Origin: Polaromonas sp. YR568
Lineage (GTDB): Bacteria > Pseudomonadota > Gammaproteobacteria > Burkholderiales > Burkholderiaceae_C
DNA length: 64,000 nt
Assembly (NCBI GenBank): GCA_945878995.1
Contig: CAMCUN010000006.1
Coordinates: forward strand, 1-64,000
Reading direction: 5' to 3'
In this document: in pieces, positions 26,038 to 33,890 of the stretch
Position numbering within the stretch: position 1 is the stretch's first letter
Layout of the letters: each line of letters starts with the position of its first letter
Translations under genes and position numbers: made by a program
Notes under the pieces: generated by a model
Told to the model about the DNA's origin: nothing
The model's database searches: none
Seen by the model: only the letters and a program-made list of their open reading frames with translations

Positions 26038-27648
26038 ATGTCTGAAGAAATCGCCAGCCAGGTCCAGCGCCGCCGCACCTTTGCCATCATCTCCCACCCC
26101 GACGCGGGTAAAACCACGCTGACGGAAAAGCTGCTGCTGTTCTCAGGCGCCATTCAAATTGCTGGCAGCGTCAAGGCCCGCAAAGCCGCCCGCCACGCCA
26201 CGTCTGACTGGATGGAAATTGAAAAGCAGCGCGGCATCTCGGTGGCCTCCTCCGTCATGCAAATGGAGTACCGCGACTGCGTCATCAACCTGCTGGACAC
26301 CCCCGGCCACCAAGACTTTTCAGAAGACACCTACCGCGTGCTGACCGCCGTGGACGCTGCGCTCATGGTGATTGACGCGGCCAACGGCGTCGAGCCCCAG
26401 ACCCGGCGCTTGCTGCAGGTTTGCCGGGCACGCAACACGCCCATCCTCACCTTTGTGAACAAAATGGACCGGGAGGTCCAAGACCCCATGGCCGTGATGG
26501 ACGAGATCGAACGCGAGCTCGGCATGACCGTGGTGCCCTTCACTTGGCCGGTGGGCATGGGCAAGCTCTTTCATGGCGTGTTTGACCGCCGCACCGACCG
26601 CATGCGTGTCTTCAGCCCCGGTGAAGACAAAGCCGGAGGTGACGACGAAATCCTGCACGGCCTGGACAACCCGGTGGCCGTGCAGCGCTTTGGTGCCGAA
26701 TTCGCCCAGGCCCAGGGTGAAATTGAACTGGTGGCCGCCGCCACCCCCGAGTTTGACCGCGAGGCCTTTCTCTCTGGCCGCCAAACCCCCATGTTCTTTG
26801 GCTCGGCCATCAACAACTTTGGCGTCCAAGAGGTGCTGGACGCCTTGGTGGACCTGGCGCCTGCGCCCGCAGAACGCCCGTCCATGCAGCGCGTGGTCCA
26901 GCCTGAAGAGAAAAAGTTTTCTGGCGTGGTCTTCAAAATCCAAGCCAACATGGACCCCGCACACCGCGACCGCATTGCGTTTTTGCGCGTGGCCTCGGGC
27001 CAGTTTCAGCGCGGCATGCGCCTCAAAGTGGTGCGCAGCGGCAAAGAGCTGCGGCCCAACACGGTGGTGAGCTTCATGAGCCAGCGCCGCGAGTTGCTGG
27101 ACACCGCTTTTGCGGGCGACATCATTGGCATTCCCAACCACGGCGTGCTGCAGCTGGGCGACACCTTGACCGAAGGCGAAATGCTGCAGTTCACCGGCCT
27201 GCCCTTTTTCGCCCCTGAGATGTTCCGCTCCGTGGAGGTGGCCGACCCGCTGCGCACCAAGCAGCTACGGGCGGGCCTCACGCAATTGGGGGAAGAAGGC
27301 GCCATTCAAGTGTTCAGGCCCGTGGCCGGCTCGGTGCTCTTGCTGGGCGCCGTGGGCCAGCTGCAGTTCGAGGTGGTGGCCCACCGCTTGGAGCATGAAT
27401 ACGGCGTGAAAGCCCGCATCATGGCCTGCCACTTCAACTTGGCGCGCTGGGTCACTTGTGACGACGCCAACGAGCTCAAAAAATTCATGGACGCCAACCA
27501 ACACCGCGTGGCCTTGGACGCCGTCGATGCACCCACGCTGCTGGTCGACCACAGCGCCACCCTCAGGGCGGTGGAGCAGCAGTGGCCCAAAATCAAATTC
27601 CACGCCCTGCGCGAGCATGCGGGCTTGGTGTTCCAGGCCAAGATGTGA
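26038..27648 (+). CDS. prfC: Peptide chain release factor 3
   Basis: A 536-residue translational GTPase that recycles RF1/RF2 after termination. The G1 loop is SHPDAGKTT near residues 19-27, as in all RF3; G2/G3 appear as RGISVASSVMQMEY and DTPGHQDFSEDTYR, G4 as NKMD. The C-terminal EF-G-like domain has FEVVAHRLEHEYGVKA. Length matches E. coli RF3 (529). ATG at 26038 has no strong Shine-Dalgarno (TAATGATTGACTT precedes it), unusual for a long gene here. Downstream lies a toxin-antitoxin island on the other strand. Confidence 0.96.
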   Translation: MSEEIASQVQRRRTFAIISHPDAGKTTLTEKLLLFSGAIQIAGSVKARKAARHATSDWMEIEKQRGISVASSVMQMEYRDCVINLLDTPGHQDFSEDTYRVLTAVDAALMVIDAANGVEPQTRRLLQVCRARNTPILTFVNKMDREVQDPMAVMDEIERELGMTVVPFTWPVGMGKLFHGVFDRRTDRMRVFSPGEDKAGGDDEILHGLDNPVAVQRFGAEFAQAQGEIELVAAATPEFDREAFLSGRQTPMFFGSAINNFGVQEVLDALVDLAPAPAERPSMQRVVQPEEKKFSGVVFKIQANMDPAHRDRIAFLRVASGQFQRGMRLKVVRSGKELRPNTVVSFMSQRRELLDTAFAGDIIGIPNHGVLQLGDTLTEGEMLQFTGLPFFAPEMFRSVEVADPLRTKQLRAGLTQLGEEGAIQVFRPVAGSVLLLGAVGQLQFEVVAHRLEHEYGVKARIMACHFNLARWVTCDDANELKKFMDANQHRVALDAVDAPTLLVDHSATLRAVEQQWPKIKFHALREHAGLVFQAKM

Positions 27649-27687
27649 GCCAGTCGGGTTTCTGGGTGATGGTCAAAAAACGTTCGG

Positions 27688-28008
27688 TCAAGTTGTTCTC
27701 CTGACCGCTACGGCGGCAATAAAGTCTTCCACCAGTTGGTTCAAGCAAGTGAATGTTTAGAGCAGCTCTTTCCCGACCAAATGGCAGTGCTCCCCCTTGC
27801 CCCGCCCCTTGTCAAAGCCCACGATGCGAACACCATCCGGGGCATAAACCGCACGGTACTTGAAACTTTTTCCAAAAGCTTCAGCACTTTGGTCGGCACC
27901 TCGCCGTTTTGGACCTCGTTCGCCTACATGGGCGCGCTCAGAGAAGTGGATATGCGTGGACTGCGTGGCTTGTTGGTCGCTGATCTGTAAGGCCCGAAAA
28001 CTGATCAC
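27688..28008 (-). pseudogene. TumE-like (DUF6516) toxin gene broken by a nonsense codon
   Basis: The frame starts at GTG 28008, overlapping the DUF2283 stop by 4 bp, and runs to a TAA at 27757-27759, then stays open for 22 more codons to TGA at 27688. Before the TAA is FKYRAVYAPDGVRIVGFDKGRGKGEHCH and after it TFTCLNQLVEDFIAA; together these match the TumE-family core (YR...G.R..G.DN.RGKGDHRH) and its FT..QLV.DF tail. TumE relatives normally have tyrosine at the TAA site, so a TAC/TAT to TAA change is the simplest reading. The first 40 residues do not look family-like, so the N-terminus may also be altered. No TumA-like antitoxin gene is recognisable downstream. Confidence 0.6.
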
Positions 28009-28196
28009 GCAGCTTGGCGGTATTCCACCGGCAAAAGACCTTCTTTTTTGGCGTCAAGCAGAACGATCTGCACAATGCTGCCGTCTTCGGCGTAGCTGAT
28101 GTGGGTGTGCCAGCCCTGTGACGCTTCACGCACGATCGGTTTGTCAGACACGCGAATCTGCAAGATGTCGTCATTTTCGAAGTAGGTGCTTTTCAT
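28005..28196 (-). CDS. DUF2283 family protein, probable antitoxin
   Basis: A 63-residue protein with the DUF2283 pattern: MKSTYFENDDILQIRVSD, then a central strand and DGSIVQIVLLDAKKEG (the G-x-I-h-x-I segment). DUF2283 proteins are commonly encoded next to DUF4258 toxins and annotated as their antitoxins. Its ATG overlaps the stop of the DUF4258 gene by 4 bp (28193-28196), and its own stop overlaps the GTG of the TumE-like frame, so all three are translationally coupled. Local GC looks lower than in the flanking genes. Confidence 0.72.
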   Translation of the reverse strand: MKSTYFENDDILQIRVSDKPIVREASQGWHTHISYAEDGSIVQIVLLDAKKEGLLPVEYRQAA

Positions 28197-28453
28197 GGCG
28201 CTGGCCTCCAGTGATGCATCACGGTCTTGATCACCAGTACATTGTCAATGACAGCGGCCACACACAGCAAGTTGTCATCTCGCTCTGGGCAGTGCTTGTA
28301 AAACCAATAATGGCCGGGGCCAGCTTCCTGCTGAAGGCCCGTGTAGACAATGTCCTTTATCTGTTCAAAGCTCATGTTGCGTTCCCAGGCGCGCTGCTGC
28401 GCGTGGGTAGTGAGCACGATCTCCAGTTCATCAAAACGATTGCTTTCCGGCAT
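28193..28453 (-). CDS. DUF4258 family protein, probable toxin
   Basis: An 86-residue basic and histidine-rich protein with the DUF4258 signature: VLTTHAQQRAWERNMSFEQI near the N-terminus (the HA..R..ER.hs...I motif) and GHYWFYK plus VIDNVLVIKTVMHH in the C-terminal strands. DUF4258 proteins are RelE-like predicted ribonuclease toxins paired with DUF2283. GAGG is about 8 bp before ATG. First gene of the coupled three-gene unit. Whether it is still active is not visible from sequence, but the frame is intact. Confidence 0.72.
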   Translation of the reverse strand: MPESNRFDELEIVLTTHAQQRAWERNMSFEQIKDIVYTGLQQEAGPGHYWFYKHCPERDDNLLCVAAVIDNVLVIKTVMHHWRPAP

Positions 28454-28602
28454 CGCTCACCTCAAAAATCCTTGAACACTGTCACCCGATTGAAAAAACG
28501 CATCGCGCCCGCCACAGGGTTCCCAAGCCGCTCAAACTGAAATTTCTGTTACCGAAGTGCTTGTGACAAGAACGGCTACACGCTGGAAGTGAGTACCTGC
28601 AA

Positions 28603-28932
28603 CTACTCCAGCTTGATGGCAATAGCGGCATACCAATGCGACAAGGCCTCAATGTCCGCATCGGTCAAGGTCTTGGCAATCACGGCCATCACCTCGTGGG
28701 GGCGCTTGCCGCTCCTGTAGTTTTTAAGCTGCTCGGCCAGGTAGATCTGGGGCTGACCGGCCAAGTGGGGCACGCCCGGCTGCATGGCCATGCCCATGGG
28801 GCCGTGGCAGACGGCGCAGGCTGTGGCGGCCTTGGTGCGGCCTAAGTTGAGGTCCTGGGCTTGCGCCGAAAAGCCCAGCACGCACAGGGCGAGCAAGCTG
28901 GCTCCGGCGGAAAACAACTTGGTTTTGATCAT
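28603..28932 (-). CDS. Monohaem cytochrome c, start codon displaced by an inserted element
   Basis: A 109-residue exported cytochrome: signal peptide MIKTKLFSAGASLLALCVLGFSAQAQ, single haem site CAVCH at residues 39-43, and a following HLAGQPQIYLAEQLKNY segment like class I cytochromes of the c4/c5 kind. It follows the sorbosone-dehydrogenase-like gene, its likely electron donor. A 235-bp MITE-like element lies exactly between its ATG and its native upstream sequence. The target duplication gives two copies of ATGAT, so an upstream ATG at 29172 is also in frame and would add 80 residues in front of the signal peptide. No good Shine-Dalgarno precedes the ATG at 28932, so expression may be reduced. 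Confidence 0.85.
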   Translation of the reverse strand: MIKTKLFSAGASLLALCVLGFSAQAQDLNLGRTKAATACAVCHGPMGMAMQPGVPHLAGQPQIYLAEQLKNYRSGKRPHEVMAVIAKTLTDADIEALSHWYAAIAIKLE

Positions 28933-29167
28933 CCTAAATCCGGCAGTTGGGCGCGGCCGAGGGGCTGACGAAGCAGGTCTCTGGCTAGGCGCGAGTGCCC
29001 CCCGGACTGCCTGTCCGGGGGGGGCGAGCAACAACGCCAGAGGCCTGAAGCGGCAGACCTGCGGCCGTGCAGCGCTTTCACCCCTGAGGTGAAGGTCGTC
29101 GTGTGCGCAAGTGTTTGATTCATCAAGTGTTTCAAGCGGAAGCAAGCGGCCAACTGCCGGGTTTAGG
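28933..29167. mobile_element. 235-bp MITE-like element with 18-bp TIRs and 5-bp target duplication
   Basis: Terminal inverted repeats are CCTAAATCCGGCAGTTGG (28933-28950) and its complement with one mismatch (29150-29167). The 5 bases ATCAT are repeated directly outside both ends (28928-28932 and 29168-29172), a target-site duplication. Inside, further paired segments (28973-28980 with 29055-29062) and a central 10-bp hairpin (28998-29007 with 29013-29022) make the element highly foldable. It encodes no transposase. Ends beginning CCT recall IS1380-type termini, but family assignment is a guess. The 240-bp gain (element plus one duplication) is a multiple of three. Confidence 0.88.
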
Positions 29168-29235
29168 ATCATTCAACAACTCGTTCAAACACGCGACAAC
29201 GGGCGCTGCAATGCAGCGCCCGTTGAGGGAATCTC

Positions 29236-30519
29236 TCAGTTGCTGTAAGTGATGCGGTAGATGGCGCCTGCGTAGTCGTCAGAGACCAACAAGGAGCCGT
29301 CTTTCATGGGGGCCACATCCACGGGGCGGCCGCGGTAAATGCCGGTGTCAGGGTCCAAAAAGCCCTCTGCAAACACCTCAGACTTGCCTGCCGTGCCGTC
29401 GGCATTGAGTGGCACAAAGTTGACCAGCCCGCCTGAAGCCTTGGTGCGGTTCCATGAGCCGTGGGCTGCCACAAACATGCCGCCTTGGTACCTGCTGGGG
29501 AACATTTTTCCGTTGTAAAAAGTCATGCCCAGCTGCGCCTGGTGCGCGGGAAACTCCACCTGCGGCTTGGTCCAGGCCGCGGGTGCGGCCATGCCCTTGA
29601 GGTCTGGCGCGGCTGCCGTGCCCGCAATTGGCGTGTTGTTGCCATGAATGAAGGGGTAGCCAAAGTGCTCGCCTCCGGCCTTGGTGATGCGGTTGAGCTC
29701 GCCGGGAGGAATGTCGTCGCCCATGCCGTCGGTTTGGTTGTCGGTGAACCACACCACCTTGTCTTTGGGGTTGATGTCCATGCCCACGGAGTTGCGCACG
29801 CCGCGGGCAATCACCTCGCGTTTGGAGCCGTCAAACGCGTCCATGCGGATCATGCCGCCTATGCCCAGCTTTTCATACAAAGCCACTTTGCCGGCGGGCT
29901 GCACGTTGTAAGGCTGGCCCAGGGTGATGTGCAGCTTGCCGTCGTCGCTGATGCGGCAGGTGCGCGCACCGTGGTTGAAAGACTCTTCTTCTTCAGGAAT
30001 CAGCTTGCCTTGGGGCACCACCTCGATGACCGCCACGTCCGGGCCTTCATAAAAGAACTCGGCAGCCGGGAAGTTGAGCACCCGGTTGTGTTCCACCACC
30101 ACCAAAAAACCGTCTTTGGTCCAGCACACGCCGTTGGGCACCTTGAAGTTCAGCGAAGGGGCAAAAGCCTTGACCTCGTCGGCAAAGCCATCGCCGTTGC
30201 GGTCGGTCACGGCCCAAACGCGGGTTTTGCGCGTGCCCACAAACAGCATGTTGGTCGAGGGTGCCACCGCCATGTGGCGGGCGTCGGGCACCACCGCAAA
30301 CAACTCGATCTTGAAGCCTGGCGGCATCTTGATGCGCTTGAGGTTGGCGCGGATGGCATCGGCGTTTTTGCCTTCTTGCGCCACCAAAGGGATGTTCAAG
30401 TCCGTGGTGGCCACCTTCATGGACTGCAAGGTTTTGAGGTTGTCTTTGCCCGCTTGCGCCATGGCGCCCGTGGCCAGACCCATAGAACACAGGGCGAGCG
30501 CCAATCTCGTGAACTTCAT
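29236..30519 (-). CDS. PQQ-type sugar dehydrogenase, sorbosone dehydrogenase family (copy 2)
   Basis: A 427-residue periplasmic beta-propeller protein with a signal peptide ending near GAMAQA. It shares with copy 1 (7106-8332) the opening IKMPPGFKIELFA, the GVRNSVGMDINP block, WFTDNQTDGMGDDIP and the C-terminal DGSLLVSDDYAGAIYRITYS. The substrate is not predictable. GGAGA is 5-9 bp before the ATG. It precedes a cytochrome c gene, repeating the gene order of copy 1 on the same strand. Confidence 0.88.
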   Translation of the reverse strand: MKFTRLALALCSMGLATGAMAQAGKDNLKTLQSMKVATTDLNIPLVAQEGKNADAIRANLKRIKMPPGFKIELFAVVPDARHMAVAPSTNMLFVGTRKTRVWAVTDRNGDGFADEVKAFAPSLNFKVPNGVCWTKDGFLVVVEHNRVLNFPAAEFFYEGPDVAVIEVVPQGKLIPEEEESFNHGARTCRISDDGKLHITLGQPYNVQPAGKVALYEKLGIGGMIRMDAFDGSKREVIARGVRNSVGMDINPKDKVVWFTDNQTDGMGDDIPPGELNRITKAGGEHFGYPFIHGNNTPIAGTAAAPDLKGMAAPAAWTKPQVEFPAHQAQLGMTFYNGKMFPSRYQGGMFVAAHGSWNRTKASGGLVNFVPLNADGTAGKSEVFAEGFLDPDTGIYRGRPVDVAPMKDGSLLVSDDYAGAIYRITYSN

Positions 30520-30672
30520 GTTGTCTCCGTGAGTGAGTTTTAAGGATCTTTCATTTAGCTAGAAGACCTCAAAAGACTCAACCGGGTAGCTCCTAAAGAC
30601 ACTTTTTTTAACTAAAAAATACCGTTAAATAACAAATAAAAGAAGTAAGACACCAACAAAAATATGCAAATC
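30520..30672. other. AT-rich intergenic region
   Basis: About 150 bp of unusually AT-rich sequence (runs such as TTTTTTTAACTAAAAAAT and AATAACAAATAAAAG) between purN and the dehydrogenase gene, both on the minus strand. It probably holds the dehydrogenase promoter and the end of the purN transcript; no symmetrical terminator hairpin is evident. Confidence 0.45.
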
Positions 30673-31296
30673 TCAAAATGAGTGAGGGCGCTCCAGCCAG
30701 CCACGGATGGCCTGCGGGTAAACCAGGTGCTCTTGCGTGAGGACGCGCGCGGCCAGGCTGTGCTCGGTGTCCTCAGGCAACACGGGCACCACGGCCTGGG
30801 CCAAGATGGGGCCGTGGTCCAACTCGGCCGTGACCAGGTGCACGGTCGCACCGGCCACGCGGCAGCCCGCCTCAATCGCACGGCGGTGGGTGTGCAGTCC
30901 GGCAAAAGCCGGCAGCAAAGACGGGTGAATGTTCACCAAGCGGCCTTGGTAGTGGCGCACAAACCCGGGCGTGAGAATGCGCATGAAACCAGCGAGCACC
31001 ACCAGCGCGGGCGCGTGGCGGTCTATGCCCCGCATCAAGGCAGCGTCAAAGGCCTCGCGCGATTGAAATTGTGGGGGCTCTATCACCTCGGTGTGCAAGC
31101 CCGCCCGTTGCGCCTGTTCAATACCTGGCGCCTGGGCCTTGTTGCTGATGACCGCAGCCACCCGCACCCCCAGCCGCTGGTGCCATCCCTCACGCTCGGC
31201 CGCATCCACAATGGCCTGCATGTTGGAGCCTGCGCCTGAGATCAAGATGACAATGTTTCGGGTGGCAGAGCGCGTGGGCGGGTCAAAAGCAGTCAT
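30673..31296 (-). CDS. purN: Phosphoribosylglycinamide formyltransferase
   Basis: A 207-residue purine biosynthesis enzyme that transfers formyl from 10-formyl-THF to GAR. It opens with NIVILISGAGSNMQAI (phosphate loop) and contains LAGFMRILTPGFV, the catalytic NIHPSLLPAFAGLHTHRRAI (Asn-His-Pro) and VHLVTAELDHGPILAQ with the catalytic Asp. Length matches PurN (about 212). Stand-alone on the minus strand. Confidence 0.96.
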   Translation of the reverse strand: MTAFDPPTRSATRNIVILISGAGSNMQAIVDAAEREGWHQRLGVRVAAVISNKAQAPGIEQAQRAGLHTEVIEPPQFQSREAFDAALMRGIDRHAPALVVLAGFMRILTPGFVRHYQGRLVNIHPSLLPAFAGLHTHRRAIEAGCRVAGATVHLVTAELDHGPILAQAVVPVLPEDTEHSLAARVLTQEHLVYPQAIRGWLERPHSF

Positions 31297-31538
31297 GGCT
31301 CAAGTGTAGATCTGGGCTTTGCAGCCTTCAGGCGCCAGTCGCCTGTGGCACAAGCAGTTCAAGGCTGGCCTTGGCCGGCATTCAACCCCAGCCCATGACG
31401 GGCCTGTGATGACCGGCCTGTACCAAGGGGCATGTACTTGGGGGCCAAAATCCCAACCGAGACAGACTCAGCCCCGTCGGCGTGCTACAAAACAAACTTT
31501 GCCGCAAAGCACTCCCTGAACCAAGAAACGACACAGCC
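31297..31538. other. Intergenic region, no gene recognised
   Basis: 242 bp between divergent purN and the acyl-CoA dehydrogenase operon. Short frames exist but none has a family match or ribosome-binding site. Promoters for both sides are expected; no consensus pair is clear. Confidence 0.4.
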
Positions 31539-32726
31539 ATGGACCTCGCCTTCACGCCTCAGGAACAACAGTTCCGCGAAGACATTCGCCACTGGGTCAA
31601 AGCCCAGCTGCCCATCGACATTTCGCACAAGGTGCACCACGGCCTGAAACTCACGCGCGAAGACATGCAGCGCTGGGCGCTCATTTTGGGCAAAAAAGGC
31701 TGGCTGGGCCACGCCTGGCCCAGTGAATTTGGCGGGCCAGGCTGGAACGCGGTGCAGCGCCATTTGTTTGAAGAAGAATGCGCGCTGGCAGGCGCCCCCC
31801 GCGTCGTGCCTTTTGGGCCGGTGATGGTGGCGCCCGTCATCATGGCTTTTGGCAACCGCGCCCAGCAAGAGCGCTTTTTGCCGGGCATCGCCAGCGGCGA
31901 GGTGTGGTGGAGCCAGGGCTACAGCGAACCGGGCTCGGGCTCGGACCTGGCCTCGGTCAAATGCAAGGCCGAGCGCCAAGGCGACAGCTACTTGGTCAAC
32001 GGCCAAAAAACCTGGACCACCCTGGGCCAATACGGCGATTGGATTTTTTGCCTGGTGCGCACCAGCCACGAAGGCAAGCCACAAACCGGCATTTCCTTTT
32101 TGCTCATTGACATGAAGTCGCCCGGCGTGACCGTGCGGCCGATTCGCCTGCTCGACGGCGAATCAGAGGTCAACGAGGTGTGGTTTGACAATGTGCAAGT
32201 GCCGGCCGAGAACCTGGTGGGCGAAGAAAACAAGGGCTGGACCTACGCCAAATTTCTGCTCGGCCACGAGCGCACCAACATTGCCGACGTGAACCGCGCC
32301 AAGCGCGAGTTGGAGCGCTTAAAACGCATTGCCCAGGCCGAAGGCGTGTGGGACGACGCCCGCTTTAGGGACCAAATCGTCCTGCTCGAAGTCGACGTGG
32401 TGGCGCTGGAGATGATGGTGCTGCGCGTGCTGTCGGCCGAGCGCTCGGGCAAAAGCTCGCTGGACATTGCCGGTCTTTTGAAAATTCGCGGCAGCGAAAT
32501 CCAGCAGCGCTACACCGAACTCATGATGCTGGCCGCCGGCCCCTTTGCCCTACCCCTGATCCACGAGGCCATGGAGGCCGGCTGGCAAGGCGACCAGCCC
32601 TTCCCAGGGGGTGCCCTGCACTGCGCGCCTCTGGCCTCCAACTACTTCAACATGCGCAAGACCTCCATTTACGGCGGCAGCAACGAAGTGCAGCGCAACA
32701 TCGTCGCCCAAACCCTGCTCGGCTGA
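31539..32726 (+). CDS. Acyl-CoA dehydrogenase, PimC-like large subunit
   Basis: A 395-residue FAD enzyme beginning MDLAFTPQEQQFREDIRHWV. Conserved segments are WWSQGYSEPGSGSDLASVKCKAER, WTTLGQYGDWIFCLVRT and GFG-like flavin contacts, and the C-terminal YGGSNEVQRNIVAQTLLG. It matches the large subunit of pimeloyl-CoA/dicarboxylyl-CoA dehydrogenases (PimC) more than classical fatty-acyl enzymes (recalled similarity). The actual acyl-CoA is unknown. It is 11 bp before the second subunit gene, so a heteromer is likely. Confidence 0.9.
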   Translation: MDLAFTPQEQQFREDIRHWVKAQLPIDISHKVHHGLKLTREDMQRWALILGKKGWLGHAWPSEFGGPGWNAVQRHLFEEECALAGAPRVVPFGPVMVAPVIMAFGNRAQQERFLPGIASGEVWWSQGYSEPGSGSDLASVKCKAERQGDSYLVNGQKTWTTLGQYGDWIFCLVRTSHEGKPQTGISFLLIDMKSPGVTVRPIRLLDGESEVNEVWFDNVQVPAENLVGEENKGWTYAKFLLGHERTNIADVNRAKRELERLKRIAQAEGVWDDARFRDQIVLLEVDVVALEMMVLRVLSAERSGKSSLDIAGLLKIRGSEIQQRYTELMMLAAGPFALPLIHEAMEAGWQGDQPFPGGALHCAPLASNYFNMRKTSIYGGSNEVQRNIVAQTLLG

Positions 32727-32737
32727 AAGGAACAACC

Positions 32738-33853
32738 ATGGATTTCGATTTTTCTGACGAGCAACTGCAGTTGCGCGAGGCGGTGGCCAAGTGGGTTGAA
32801 AAAGCCTACACCATGGAGCGCAGGCGCGCCATTGTGTCGGGCGGCGGCTTTTCCCGCGAGGCGTGGAACGAGTTGGCCGAGCTGGGGCTGACCGGCTTGA
32901 GCGTGCCTGAGGCGCATGGCGGGCTGGGCATGGGGCCCATGGAGGCCCTGGTGGTGATGGAGGAACTTGGCCGCGGCTTGGTGCTCGAACCCTTGTCGCA
33001 GGCCCTGATGGCGGGCGCAGTGCTGACCCAGGTGGGCAGCCCGGCGCAGCAGTCACAGTGGCTGCCGGAAGTGGCCAGTGGACAGACCCTCATCAGCCTG
33101 GCCTGGCAAGAGCGCCAAGGCCGCTACCGCATGGACGCGTGCCAAACCCAGGCGCAAGCGGCGGGCACTGGCCACCAGCTCAGCGGCAGCAAGAGCCTGG
33201 TGGCTGTGGGCGACCAAGCCCAAGCTTTCATTGTGTCGGCACAGCTGGACGGGAAAATCGCTCTTTTCTTGGTCGATGCCCAGGCCAGCGGCATCAGCTG
33301 CCAGGGCTACGGCACGCAAGACGGCTCGCGCGCGGCCGAGCTGCACTTCAACGCGACACCGGCCGAGCTGCTGACCTCTGACGGGCTGGCTGCGCTTTCC
33401 CATGCGCTGGACCTGGGGGCAGCCTGCGCCTGCGCCGAAGGCGTGGGCGCCATGGAACGCAGCCTGCTGATCACGGCCGACTACATGAACCAGCGCAAGC
33501 AGTTTGGCGTAGCCATTGCGAGCTTTCAAGCCCTGCGCCACCGCCTGGCCGACATGAAAATGCAGCTGGAGCTGGGCCGCTCCATGAGCTACTACGCCTG
33601 GCTCAAGCTGCAAGCCCCTGAGGCAGAGCGCCGCATGGCTTTGTCGCGCGCCAAGGTGCAGCTGGGCCAGTCCATGCGCCTGGTGGGGCAGCAAAGCGTG
33701 CAGTTGCACGGCGGCATTGGCGTGACGGACGAGTACATCATCAGCCACTACTTCAAAAAGCTCACCCAGCTGGAAATGAGTTTTGGCGACAGCTTGCACC
33801 ACTTGGGCCAAGTGTCTGAGCGCATGCAAGACACGGCGGGCGTCTTCGCCTGA
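32738..33853 (+). CDS. Acyl-CoA dehydrogenase, PimD-like small subunit
   Basis: A 371-residue acyl-CoA dehydrogenase beginning MDFDFSDEQLQLREAVAKWVEK, with a divergent central flavin-binding region and the C-terminal QLHGGIGVTDEYIISHYFKKL block. The usual SEPxAGSD motif is not obvious (ISLAWQERQGRY instead), typical of the small partner in PimCD-type pairs. AAGGA is 6-10 bp before ATG. Operon with the preceding gene; converges with the HNH nuclease gene. Confidence 0.9.
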   Translation: MDFDFSDEQLQLREAVAKWVEKAYTMERRRAIVSGGGFSREAWNELAELGLTGLSVPEAHGGLGMGPMEALVVMEELGRGLVLEPLSQALMAGAVLTQVGSPAQQSQWLPEVASGQTLISLAWQERQGRYRMDACQTQAQAAGTGHQLSGSKSLVAVGDQAQAFIVSAQLDGKIALFLVDAQASGISCQGYGTQDGSRAAELHFNATPAELLTSDGLAALSHALDLGAACACAEGVGAMERSLLITADYMNQRKQFGVAIASFQALRHRLADMKMQLELGRSMSYYAWLKLQAPEAERRMALSRAKVQLGQSMRLVGQQSVQLHGGIGVTDEYIISHYFKKLTQLEMSFGDSLHHLGQVSERMQDTAGVFA

Positions 33854-33890
33854 AATAAAGCCTCTCGCCAAACCCTGGCCGCGCTGGCGG

